From: Epiperipatus broadwayi
Taxonomy: Eukaryota > Onychophora > Udeonychophora > Euonychophora > Peripatidae
Reading direction: 5' to 3'
Length of the DNA: 64,000 bases
Assembly: GCA_028023455.1 (NCBI GenBank)
Contig: JAQFVV010000112.1
Location: forward strand, 3,630,001-3,694,000
In this document: piece by piece, positions 49,334 through 60,392 of the stretch
Layout: every line of letters begins with the position of its first letter
Position numbering within the stretch: position 1 is the first letter of the stretch
Translations under genes and position numbers: made by a program
Notes under the pieces: generated by a model
Told to the model about the DNA's origin: nothing
Databases searched by the model: none
Seen by the model: the letters and a program-made list of their open reading frames with translations, nothing else

Positions 49334-49894
49334 AATTATTTATAAAAGAATATTATCAAAAATAAAGCACATAAAATAAAGAAGATGAAATAAAAAGGAT
49401 AATAAAAATAAAAACTTTCCTTATGAAGAATTATTAGGGAGAGATGGTAAAACACAATAAAGATTTCAGTGTGAGAGGGATTACGTCTAGGTATGCCATA
49501 TTAGATTTATCAAACTGCTATGTTTAATAATGAGATAAAGGCAACAGGTGTAATCTGCAGGCAAAAATTAGTAGCATAAAATTCAGTTATAGTCATAGTA
49601 GATTAACAGGTTTTACAAGTTAAAGATTCATGAAATGAAATACTACCTATCAGTTTTGTTTCCCAAATTCATATGAATTACTGAGTGACTAACTAGTCGA
49701 TCATTCTTTGCTTTCTGCTATCCATGGATCATAAATTAATGCTTGAAAGTGAAATGATGTGACTTTCTGAGAAACAAATTCATTTTTTCAAATGACATTT
49801 GATTACTAGAGTATAAGCAAGTTACACTGTTGATTACATTTATATATAATTAAGATTTGCATTTAATCATAACAGTGATATTGGTTTATTAATA

Positions 49895-50180
49895 TTTTTT
49901 ATTAGTCGTTCATTAGACTAGAGAATATTCATTTAATGAATAATATTCCTGTAATGTAATTATTATTACACCACTCTCACACAAAGTAGGGACTGTTTTC
50001 TATCTGTTTTTAACATCTTATACATCTTAGAGATCATACATCTTTTTCACATGTTTTTGTTCAAATGTTTCTAATTACATCCTTTCACAAGGTATTAAAA
50101 GTAGATAGAAAGCAATCCCTACTTTTTCATGAGAGTAGTTTAGTGAAAAATACATTACAGAAATATTCATTAAGTGGTAA
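49895..50180. mobile_element. Foldback element, family B copy 3
   Basis: Arms at about 49932-50022 and 50083-50173 are inverted ('gtagggactgttttctatct' against 'agatagaaagcaatcccta'). The terminal 'ttattagtcgttcattag' at 49899 matches the outer end of copies 1 and 2 in inverse orientation. Confidence 0.7.
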
Positions 50181-51534
50181 TGGTTATCTTGCTGCTAACA
50201 AGTTGGTTGCCATTCTGCAAACAAATTTGATCAGAATCAATGATTATAATTGATTTACAGCAGTAACAGCTGATAATAATTAGTCATGTTGATGATAATG
50301 AGCTAGAATTGATATATAAAGTAGAATTACAAACTATAACAAAAAACTTTTTATCAATAATTGAAATTATGATTGGTGGCTGTAATTTAAGTTGAGATGA
50401 TTGGTTATGAAATAATTGGCGATTTTAATTTAACGTTTTTTTTTCAAACTCCATGATTGATTAGTAATAACTTGTACATAGATAAGTTACAGCCTACATT
50501 CATTAGTTATGAACTCACAGGAAGTTATATCTTTAAATAATGCACATATTCTTTGGAAATAATCTTTGCTATTTCTTCTTTTTTACTTCTACCTCTTTTT
50601 CTCTTTTGTATTTATTATATTATTTATATATAGTGAATATATAATAAAATCAAGTATAAAAATTATAAATTACATGATTTTACACATATTTATAAATGTA
50701 AAATATAAATAATATGGATTAAAAATAAAGTGTAAAAATTAATGTTATTGTTATTTGAATTCATATTTGTATGTGTTGTAGTTCTGATGAAAACTGTTAG
50801 ATAGTTGAAATAATTAATTATTAATAAGAACCAGACTTGCATTTAAAAAGAATGTACAAAGAAAAGTTGTATTATTTATTTACTTATATATACACTTTAT
50901 AAATTATCACAACATAAGACATATTTGTAGGTTAGGCTAAATCCTTTATAAGAGAAATTTCCTTTCATAAAAGATGGCAAAATTAGTTTTTTTTTTTTAA
51001 ATAAAACAAATGTCTTTTTAATATGAAAGTATAAATGGATGTTTTGGGGTTTTTTTTTTTTTTTGATCTGGCAACAAGGAAGGATAACAATAATAATTAT
51101 TAGTGGTCATTTATCAATGTACTGGTCATTTATCAATGTACTGATTCCCTTAACCTAATTTATTATAGTATTTTTTTTTATTAAAATAGCTATAGCAAAC
51201 TTTAGTAAACTATATTATGAATAATCAAAAAACATTATTATTTGTAAAACTTAGAAGTTTTGAAAATAGGCAGCCATTTATAAAAGTAAAATTAAGCCTT
51301 GCTTATCTGATTTCCTAAAATTATTTACTTTTTATTTGTCTATTAAGTTTTATAATCAAGTTTTTTAATTGGGGCCCTCAAAACAAGTAAAAGTGGTCTT
51401 TGTTTGCCATATTTGCATTAAACATTATATTGCAAGTTTCTCTGAAAGTTTTACAATGTTTGCATTTTACTGGTAGTTATTATATATAGGAGTATTTTTA
51501 TCATTTAGACAAATTGTTAAATAATTTTAGAAAA
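50181..51534. other. AT-rich DNA, no gene seen
   Basis: It contains a short direct repeat 'tggtcatttatcaatgtact' at 51103-51141. No coding signature was found. Confidence 0.45.
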
Positions 51535-52210
51535 AATCAAACTATACTTTTCCCAATACATTCAACTGTTAATAATATTATACAGGGTAGTATTGAACAT
51601 ATTTTCAGAAATATTCTTCTTTCATCTAATAATACTAGCTTGAAAATTGAATAGGTGATCTATAGATTTATAAATACTGAGTTTAAAATGATACTCTAAT
51701 CAACTAGGCTACTCTGCCAAAAATAACAATAAGTGGAAATATATGTATACACAAGCTTATGTTTCGGCTATCCTGCAGTCTTCTTCAGAGGTTCTCATTA
51801 TTATATACTTGTCTAATGAGAGTCCTTCTGATTTCCCCATGGTTTTACAAACATAAATTATCAGAGTAAGTTGACTTAAAGACTAAAAAAAACTAAAATC
51901 AAGAGTATCTTCATATATAAATATAGACTGGCCTTTAATAAGAGTGCTATCTTAAATTCATTATTTATATAATCTAAAGGTTACCAATTCAATTCTTGTA
52001 TTAAACTGTTACTGTTGAAGCCAGAAAAACTTAGAGAAGAGAATAATATTAGTCAACAAATTATGTCTTATACTAATCTGTGAGTTATAATATTAACTCA
52101 CAGATTAATAAATGATTGAATGTATTTGAAAAAGTATAAATAAAGTTTGAATTTTTTTAAAAAATACTTAACATTTCAATTGGATGATGGAAATAGTTTC
52201 AACTTATAAC
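51535..52210. repeat. Head-to-head inverted pair, family C (diverged)
   Basis: The left half (51535-51800, minus) and right half (51935-52210, plus) carry the same tail: tRNA-like 'ggcagagtagcctagttg' region, then 'cattcaactgttaataatat' type end (read from opposite strands). Both halves match the better preserved pair at 52685-53970. The left half also has the shared motif at 51760-51788. Coding sequence is not recognisable in the 51800-51935 centre. Confidence 0.65.
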
Positions 52211-52684
52211 TACAAAATATTTTGTGTAATCACAATTGAGTACTTATAGAATAATAGAATAAATAATTTTGTTACTTCATCACTAAAAGCTTTATAGATA
52301 AGAAGCTCACAGATAAATTTTGTTCACAATTCATAAGTGATTAAAAAATAGAATCAATATTTTCAGTATGTGTATACAATTATCTCAATGCATCTCTATT
52401 GTTACAATAGATATCATTATCTTATGAATTAAAAAAAATATTTAACTACTTTGCTTTGAAATTATTTTCCACCAAAACCTAGTGGCAATTTGAGGTAAAA
52501 CTTCATATTTTATTTTAGATTTTAAACCTTTATTTTGTAATAGAATTCAATAAATTCTAGTCTGTTTATTAGATATCTAAATTTACTAATGAAAAATATA
52601 TTGAAAAATTATACTTGAACCTTTCATATTTAAAATAATAATAACATGAACTACATTCAGTTACATAATGATAACAATGACTTT
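52211..52684. other. Spacer between the two family C pairs
   Basis: AT-rich sequence with no recognisable coding segment. The ends adjoin the outer parts of the two inverted pairs. Confidence 0.4.
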
Positions 52685-52883
52685 TTGTTGTATTTATGTC
52701 AGACTATTTTCATCATCTAACATGAGTTTTGAATGTCTTTAGAAAAATTTAACTTTATTTAAATATTTGAAATCCATTCAACTGTTAATAATAGCACACA
52801 GGTTAGTATATGCACAATTTTTTGAGAGGTATTCTCCCCTCTTCTTCAGGTGTTGCTGGCCTGACCAGTGACAGTACTAGCAT

Positions 52884-52961
52884 GGGAATCGAACTTGGAC
52901 CCTTAGATTCTTGAGTATTGAATTTTTAAGATAAAGCTTTAACTAACCAAGTTATCCTGCC
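52884..52961 (-). promoter_or_regulatory. tRNA-like pol III promoter segment in the PLE 3' region (minus copy)
   Basis: A 78-bp stretch runs from 'ggcaggataacttggttag' to 'aagttcgattccc'. The last part is a textbook B box (GTTCGATTCCC), and the start is an A-box-like TAACTTGGTTAG. It lies 50 bp downstream of the PLE stop codon. The 3' acceptor strand that would pair with 'ggcagga' is missing, so it is not a tRNA gene but a tRNA-derived internal promoter, possibly from a SINE. Confidence 0.65.
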
Positions 52962-53010
52962 AAAGACAACAATCAGTAGAAATTTCATATACTTATCTAT
53001 AAGGTTCATC

Positions 53011-53510
53011 CTAATTTCTCCACTTTTTCCTAAGAGCAAAGTTAATTAGTGGTTTCCATACATTATGTATAGTCATACTAGGCTGACTTATGGGATTGTT
53101 TGCCATTGTCATGTGAGCAGCTTCTTTAAATTTTCTTCTTTGTATCTTTTCTTCTGGTCTGCTACCTTAGAAACATCTGTTTTCTCTCTTCTAATTATCA
53201 TTTTATGTTTTTGCAAGTGCTTTTCAATGAGTTGACTATTCTCACCAATATACATTCTTACAAATTCACACGGTATTTCATAGATGCAGTTTTTTCTTTT
53301 CAGCATTTCAAGTTTAGGCTGTTCTAATGTTAAACTGGTTGCAGATTTTCCTTAATTTGTTTGCTATTTTTATAGTACCAATAATTATTTTTTCTTTTGA
53401 TGGTTGATGATGGATAACCATTTTTCATAAGAATATAGATCTTTTCTTTTTTCAAACCACTGGTTTCTGAACAAACTTCTTTTGCTCTGTTCCATACTGA
53501 TAGGTACAAA
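53011..53510 (-). pseudogene. PLE C-terminus: linker and GIY-YIG endonuclease
   Basis: The minus strand from 53510 reads 'VWNRAKEVCSETSGLKKEK' and 'NGYPSSTIKRK' (the PLE linker after the RT). A frameshift near 53320 follows, then 'CIYEIPC', 'YIGENSQLIEKHLQKHK' (GIY-YIG with the first Tyr in I-Y, then Y-I-G, the basic residue replaced, and the H of the E/K-H-x-x-H helix). After another shift near 53130 the C-terminus 'KEAAHMTMANN' to 'KKWRN' ends at a stop at 53011. The GIY-YIG domain nicks target DNA in PLEs. Two frameshifts and the truncated 5' side make it inactive. Confidence 0.75.
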
Positions 53511-53687
53511 AAAGAATATTTAAAGAAGCTGCTCATCTGATGATCGCAAACAATCTCATAAGTCAACCTAGTGTGACTATACATTATGTATGGAAACCAC
53601 TAATTAACTTTGCTCTTAGCAAAAAGTGGAGAAATTAGGAGGAATCTGATAGATAAGTATATGAAATTTCTACTGACTGTTGCCTTT

Positions 53688-53765
53688 GGCAGGATGGCTC
53701 AGTTGGTTAGAATGTTACCTTAAAATTCAATATTCAAGAATTTAAAGCTCCACTTTCCATTCCCA
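53688..53765 (+). promoter_or_regulatory. tRNA-like pol III promoter segment (plus copy)
   Basis: This is the mirror copy of 52884-52961. Here the A box is perfect (TGGCTCAGTTGG at 53694-53705), while the B box has decayed ('tttccattccc'). Together the two copies show that the ancestral segment had both boxes intact. Confidence 0.65.
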
Positions 53766-53970
53766 TGCTAGTACTGTCACTGGTCAGGCCAACAAAACCT
53801 GGAGAAGAGAAGAGAATAATATCTCTTATATGTTTTGCATATACTAATTTCTGTGCTATTACTAACAGTTGAATGTATTTGAAATATTTAAATAAAGTTA
53901 AATTTTTCTAAGACATTCAATACTCATATTAGATGATGGAAATAGTCCAACATATAAATACAACTAAAAC

Positions 53971-55989
53971 ACTATGATCACAAACCTTGATGTTTTGTGT
54001 GTTTTTTCCTATATTGGTAAACTGTGCTAAAATCAAAAAGAAAGTAAATTAACAAATTTTTTGTTGCTTGAAGTTTAATCATAGAATCTGAAGGGATAAT
54101 TATAAAATAATCACAAATCTATTAAATGTTGTTCAAAAATTAAAAATTGTATTCAAATAATGAATACAATTTTTAATTATCATGATAATGAATTTGTGCA
54201 AACTTTTACCTGCACTTTTATATTCAGCTTAATTTTCTTGCTGTTGTATTCATAGATACATTTTGAAATCAATTAAAGAACAGGCATCTAATTTCAACTT
54301 ACATTTGGCCAATAATTTATTTATTTTTAAATAAGAGACTATTTAACCAAAATCTTTTTCCAGTTAAAGAAATGCCATTTAATGACAATCTCTTCTTTCA
54401 CTTCATGTATTTTGTTTCAAAAATTTTTGATACAATCAATATATATTTGTCCATAATTAAAAATTAATAATTTTTAATCAAATTATGACAAAAAAATATG
54501 TACAACTGAATTTTAACAAGTCATAAATGTATATTTGTGGTCATGATTTTTTTTTTGTTTATCTGGGTATTTATTTAATATAAATTTTTAAAAATGAAAA
54601 GATTTATTTTTTATTAATTATTATGAAAGTATTTCTAAAATTAATTACTAATATTTAAATAAAGTCAAAAAACTTCTGTTTTTTTTTTTGCAGTTTGATC
54701 TGATTAATGCAGAGAGCTTTACATTTTAAGATAAAAAAATGGTGCAACCAGAAAATGAATAAACAGGGGGGAAATGCCACTTTTTTTTTAATTTGCTCTG
54801 TGAGATACTAACATCTTCAGTTTTTTTTTAAAATTAATGACTTAATGTTTATGTTAATTCATATTTTTATCAGAAAATTGAATTTAGAGAGATAAACTAA
54901 CATTAAAAATGACTGAAAGAGAATGATTTTAAAAAACAGTATTCAATGCCACTACAATACAAAGTCCCAAACATGGCTGATTTGAAGATTATTAAATGTG
55001 AAATTAATAGTTTTTAAAGATAAGCTGAATATAGATATCACCTGCCATTTGAAATAATACCCTAACTGAGATGCCTTTATAATAAAAAATAACCCATGAT
55101 TAACTGAAAGTCAAAAGCAGATTTTAAAATTGTAAAAATTCCAATCAAAAGGATATTGTACTTAGAAAGTTTTATCCAGTTGAAATAACCTTCTAATTGA
55201 AGAGATTACTTTGTAAAGCAAATTTTTAATATTTCTGATATTAGAAGATAACATAGCATGCATACATCAATAAACTGAATAAAAAACCCTGGAAATTGTC
55301 AATTTTTCATTATTTGGAAATTGATAAAAAATACACAATATGTCCCAATAAAAAGATAATTGATTCTCTATTCACATTGTCTGAACACTATCTTTGAATT
55401 GACACATGTTATGTAATGACATATAGCTATTCACTACAAAAATCTGGATCATGAGAGATAACATGAAATGTGACTATATTTTGTACATTAAATCATGATG
55501 GAACAATAATGCTAGCATTAAATTGTTTTAAATTAGGAAAAAAAATATTAGTAAAATGTTTGCCATGACTTAAACCCTGGTCAGAAACTCCATGTGTCTT
55601 AAGAATATTTTTTAAATATTTTCCAAAATTTCATGATAGCAAATAGAGAATTGAAGGCAATCTATAAAGTTACACAACATGCTATCATATTTCATGTATA
55701 ATTTACTATCCAGATATACTAATATCTTAAAATTTTTGTGATTAATAGCTAAACTATATTGCTACATAACAACTTGATTCAGAGATGGCACTATAGGGAG
55801 CTTGATAAGAGAACCATTTATGTTTTTCTTGATGCATATCCTTCATTTTACTAAAAAAAAGTTAACCTCCCAGATACCTGTTACTCCAGCATACAAGGAA
55901 TTCCAAGATTTGTCTATGAAACACATAAGCTTTTATATAACCACCACTTAAGAGACATAGTTAATTTATTATCCAGACAAATCTATCAT
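53971..55989. other. 2 kb of AT-rich DNA, no gene seen
   Basis: The right part (about 55000-55989) may be the decayed endonuclease region of the LINE relic that follows, but no motif can be pinned down. Confidence 0.4.
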
Positions 55990-58110
55990 ATACTTAGATT
56001 ATATCTGATAATGCTTGCACCTTTTTTTTAAAGAAACATGAGGACATCTCTGTAGTAAAAAATATATGTTTGATATCTATGAGTCCACTAGGGATTAAGA
56101 TAATTGAATTGGTGATCAAGGACAAGCTTGAACTCTTTACCATCGATAGAACAGTTAAAATGCAATTTGCAAAAATGGGATAATCTACTAGATTGGCAGC
56201 AATTATATTTAAGTCTGTTGTTGAGACAGAAAAGTAAAAAAAAAAAATAGCCCAATTGCTATTCAATTGGATATCAAAAAAGCATTTGGTATGTTATCAA
56301 CAGAACAACTTATCAATCTATTAGTAAATTTGTCTATCCCCAAATCTTTAATCTATGTACTGACTAATCAATTAACAGAGAAATTCATGTGATGATGAAT
56401 GGTCAATACTCTCCAGGATTCAAACCTCATTACTCTATACCCCCCCCCAAAAAAAAAAAAATTCCACTTAGCAACTTACTCTTTACAACATATATAAATC
56501 CCCTTCTGAAAATGATTGATGAATTGGTACCAGGAATTTTTGTACCTGAATTTAAAACTAGCATTTCATACATAGCTTATATGTATGATACTACCTTTTT
56601 TTTTTTTATCATCTCAAAAATATGTCCCCAAGTTACTATAAATTTTGGACATCCAGGAATACAAATTACAGTTAAATATGGACAAAACATTTGGCTGGAT
56701 AATATATACAGGTAAACTTTTGCAAACTACATTCAAAGGAAATCCCATCTCATTCATTGGTTTCCCCTTTCACTTTAGTAGCACTGGAATGAGAACAAAA
56801 ATACAAGGACAACTTAAAGAAAACATAGTAATCCTTAACTCTCTGTCATGATCATACCTTTCTGTTTATTGTAAAATTACACTATTTAATGTTCTCATCA
56901 TGACAAGAATCACTTATTATGCTCCTATAATTATTTACACAAAATCTTTTATTTCACAAGTGTACTCCGTGCTCAAATTATTACTATAGGGTAGACACAT
57001 TGCATCCATCTCTATTAAAAAGCTTCAAAATCAGTTAATCCATAATGGGCTGGAATTTGACCCATAAAATATATTTCAAATTAAGAAGAAATTTAATCTG
57101 ATTACCATACTCGCTAATCTCTTTGTACACATTGCCACTACAATAAAAATTACACCATCATATAGGCTATTCCCTGATATTCATTATTGGGCTAATCTAA
57201 TAAAACCTGTATTGAACACAATCTATCATTCTGGCAATCAGAAAATATATATAAATATTAGCAAACATCAATTAATGAATTAACCAATGCTAAATAACCT
57301 AGATATGTCCATACTGGGCTCAAATAATCGACAATTTGTTAGAAGATTTAAATTCTGGAAACTTGAGCCCAAATACTTTGACTTTCTAATAAAGTGTAAG
57401 TTGATATCTCTTCAAACATTGTTTATTTATAAAGACAGAAGAAACCACCCTTTTCAATCTTTTTAACAATTCTTCAAATATCATTGCATACCATTTTAAA
57501 ACTACACAATAGGTATTTTTGCAAGAATTAGAGCTAAACATTCATCTTGTAGGCACTATGGTGTACTTGAAGCGTTTTTGTATATAGTTATAATCCTAGA
57601 AGGCATCCTAATACTCTTTAGATTTAGATGGAAGATTATTAGGGAAAGAAACAGAAAACTTGCTCCAGAAAACATCTTTCATGAAACCTGGCCCATAATG
57701 CTTTCACAACTGAGACAAAGATCTAATTTAATTATAACCAATAGTCATTTATATATGTGTGTTTCAGACTTAATTATTTGACAGATCAATTGACTTTATA
57801 AATAAACATATCTATATTATTTTTATTTTTAATGTTCTCCTCTGTGTAGCAATAATAATTTTGAATTTTTTTTTGTCATTAGAATAAAAAAAACCTGAAG
57901 ATACTGCAGAATTATGTAACATATTTATGTAATTGGCAATTAATTCATTGATGTAATCATTTGTATTTAATCAAATGTATCTATGTGTAACAATTTGTAT
58001 ATTGTCAATTGTATGTAACCAAATGAATTTGTTTGTAACCATTTGTATATAACTAATTATATTTAACCGCATTGATGTAAACTCATGATGTAACTTTTTG
58101 ATCGCTCAAT
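55990..58110 (+). pseudogene. LINE reverse-transcriptase relic with C-terminus and 3' UTR
   Basis: Plus-strand blocks in order: 'HEDISVVKN' and 'LISMSPLGIKIIELVIKDK' (fingers, R-P-I-S-L type), 'AIAIQLDIKKAF' (motif A, Asp kept), 'LSNLLFTTYINPLLKMIDE' (motif B, with a low-complexity C9/A14 stretch at 56442-56463 replacing Q-G-C-P), 'YIAYMYDTTFF' (motif C with Y-A-D-D-T changed to Y-M-Y-D-T) and 'LQLNMDKT'. The thumb follows, and near 57530 'IRAKHSSCRHYGVLEAFLY' is a decayed C-x2-C...H...C knuckle. The 3' UTR has repeats around 'aaccaaatg' and 'gtaaccatttgta', and 'caataaattcc' before an 'aataatgatgatg' tail (58126). It is dead; the clade is not assigned. Confidence 0.7.
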
Positions 58111-58126
58111 AAATTCCTTTGAAAGG

Positions 58127-58190
58127 TAATAATAATGATGATGCTGCCGCTGCTGATAATAATAGCAACAACAATAACAATAATAATGTG
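58127..58190 (+). repeat. Microsatellite tail (ATG/AAT/AAC units)
   Basis: Irregular trinucleotide repeats directly follow the 3' UTR of the LINE relic. They may be its simple-repeat tail, as in several LINE clades. Confidence 0.6.
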
Positions 58191-58255
58191 ATAGAAAAAA
58201 ATAAACTTTAACTTGACAAGTATATAGGCATTATTTTTTTTAAATATCATTTTAT

Positions 58256-58362
58256 GTATATTGGCGATTATTGATCTTTTTAACATATATGTGTTAAAGT
58301 GTATTAGGGTTATGAGATAGAGTGGTGGGTCGTGTGAAAGTCTGTGTTCATATACCCTATAC
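58256..58362 (+). repeat. Family A repeat, partial copy 3
   Basis: 'tattggcgattattgatctt', 'gtgtattagggttatgagat' and 'gtcgtgtgaaagtctgtgtt' follow the order of the family A 3' part (compare 11331-11430). Confidence 0.65.
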
Positions 58363-58749
58363 ATTACATATATTGATATAGGTATATAATAGGCCTGTAT
58401 TTCAATAACAAATACGATTAAAAAATACTAAATAAATTGGATGTCCAAAAGAAATATTGACTATTATTTATTGTTTAGTTGTGTGTTTAGCTTCTCACAC
58501 TCAGGCTAATATTATAACAGCATTATGAGTTTGAATTATAAGATCTTTTACACATAGTTGTTAATGATATATATATATACACGCTTTCGGGAACAATTAA
58601 TTCTTTGCGCAATTAAATATTTGCCTTTAACTGATAATATTATTATTTCTGTAAATGGATTACTCTCTCTCAAAGTTTCCTTTTGAGCTTGTCTAGCACA
58701 CACCTTTTTCAGACACTTATCGCTCTACTACTATCTTCTTATAGTTATT
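58363..58749. other. No gene seen
   Basis: AT-rich DNA with no recognised motif. Confidence 0.4.
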
Positions 58750-60010
58750 TTGTTGTTCACTCTTAGTTTTAGAGCTATCACCATATATCATTTTGATAAA
58801 TATTTTTAAAATTTGTCAGCAGTCAAGATCTATATCTTGATGTTCTGAAATTTTGATCACTGCTAATTGCTATACAATCAAATGTATTTTTATAATCTAC
58901 TAATCCAAGTCATCCTGGCAGCTCAACTGATTTGTTCTTTCCTTAACTTTTATTAATATTTGGATATGATAAAACCATTTTTAAAAGTAACCCATTCTTT
59001 AGGTTAGTTTGAGTCCAGAGTTCTCTGCAGATGAGTTGTAATGATCTTTTTAATGAAGTTACATAAAATTTGGAGATCGATAATTTTTAATAACTATTTT
59101 TTCTTTTAATATTAATATCACTACAGCATTAAAATAATATATCATTATTGTTTTGGCTAACAGAGATAGATTGCCATTAATACCAACAGCTCTAATTTAT
59201 TCTGATAGAATTATAAAGATTTGTTTTAATTTCTGCTGTATAAAAATTTATATTACTAGGAGCATTTTCTGTATTTAAATGGATATATTGTTGTTAATAA
59301 AATAAATTTATACGTATTTGTAAAACATTTCAAAATATACATACTGTAGATAATACAATTAGTGTGTATTTAAGTTTTCAACAGATTTTAGCTTCTTTTA
59401 AATTACCTATAATAATTCTATCCTTTTCTATAATTTTTTTGCTTATCTCTTCATTCAAAATATTGTATTTGGAATTTCAAATGATGTTTTATAATTAAAA
59501 AAGATGTTTTAAAATTAAAATTATTAGTAGTATATAGTCCTTTATAAAATTCTTGAAATTGTCCCTCTTTTTAATAATAGCACCTTTTTTTTCAGAATAA
59601 CTTTCCTTCAAATACCAAGATGTTTTATATTTTTGAAACTTTTGTTTTCTTCTATAGCTTTTTTTGTCATTTTATAATTGCATTTTTCTAATGTCATCAT
59701 TAATTCTTTTCTCCCACAGAATTCTAGATGATCTTATATTAATATTTTCATTCCTTTTTTTCTTCATATTCATATATTGTCTTAGGTGGAAATTTACTAG
59801 TGAATTCCTATTTCATGTGTGTATTAATTATCTGTGTACATTGTTGAAATAGAGTATCATTTGGCTTCTTAATTATTTTCTTTCAAATATAAGACATCCT
59901 TAAAGTCAAGCAATTTTTTAAAATGATTTGCAAGCTCAACTTTAAATTTATTGGATTATTTCCGAAGATTAGAAATATCAGCATTTAATACACCATTTTC
60001 TTAATAGTTA
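58750..60010 (-). pseudogene. APE-type LINE relic: linker and RT motif A region
   Basis: On the minus strand the right end reads 'DISNLRK' then 'NKFKVELANHFKKLLDF', the same linker as at 10400-10867. Much further down, near 58850, 'VDYKNTFDCIAISSDQ' then 'NFKNIYQN' resembles RT motif A with the following helix (I-D-Y-x-K-A-F-D-x-V...L-Y). In between, stops and frameshifts are too many for a reading. It is a second copy of the LINE family broken up at 10.4-12.8 kb. Confidence 0.45.
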
Positions 60011-60221
60011 TTATCTATCTAGCCCACATTAATACATATCTCATGTCTCACTGATGATGCATTAAATCCACAATGGAGTCACAATATTCATTATATTTTG
60101 TTCCAAGCATCACTCACATACATATTGCATTGTATATAATAATTCACATTTTGTTGATAAGCTTTGATTATAATAATATACACTTTTTACCTGCAAGCCT
60201 ACTATGCTTTTCAATATATTA

Positions 60222-60325
60222 TAACAGTCGGAGTGGATCATAAGTCTTACCGTATCTGCCATACAGGGTACCACCAGGCTATTGGAACCTGGAAAATTTA
60301 TTTAGTAGGCAGATACGCGCTGTTA
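60222..60325. other. Nested inverted stems, possible structured element
   Basis: Three nested complementary pairs are seen: 'taacag' 60222-60227 with 'ctgtta' 60320-60325, 'cgtatctgcc' 60251-60260 with 'ggcagatacg' 60308-60317 (10 of 10), and 'ccagg' 60274-60278 with 'cctgg' 60288-60292. The block is less AT-rich than its flanks. It also lies in a 71-codon plus-strand frame (60164-60379) without a known domain. An RNA gene, a small MITE or a chance hairpin are all possible. Confidence 0.35.
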
Positions 60326-60392
60326 AAGATCCAACTTTTACATATATATTTTATTACGACCGTCAGCACTTGCCACTAGCTCATGGAGTAGC

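Larger units (their letters stand above)
52685..53970. mobile_element. Inverted dimer of a 5'-truncated Penelope-like element
   Basis: The left arm (52685-53140, minus) and the right arm (53510-53970, plus) are inverted copies. Each holds the end of the PLE protein, a short spacer, a tRNA-like segment and a tail ending 'aacagttgaatg', 'aaataaagtt' and 'gatgatggaaatagt'. The minus copy is longer and includes the GIY-YIG domain in the centre (53141-53509). PLE insertions are known to occur with partial inverted copies at their 5' end; this locus fits that. Confidence 0.8.

Noticed and set aside
52884-52961. A functional tRNA gene
   Set aside because: A and B boxes are present but the 3' acceptor strand complementary to the 5' end is missing, and a copy with a decayed B box sits in the opposite arm; tRNA-derived repeat preferred.
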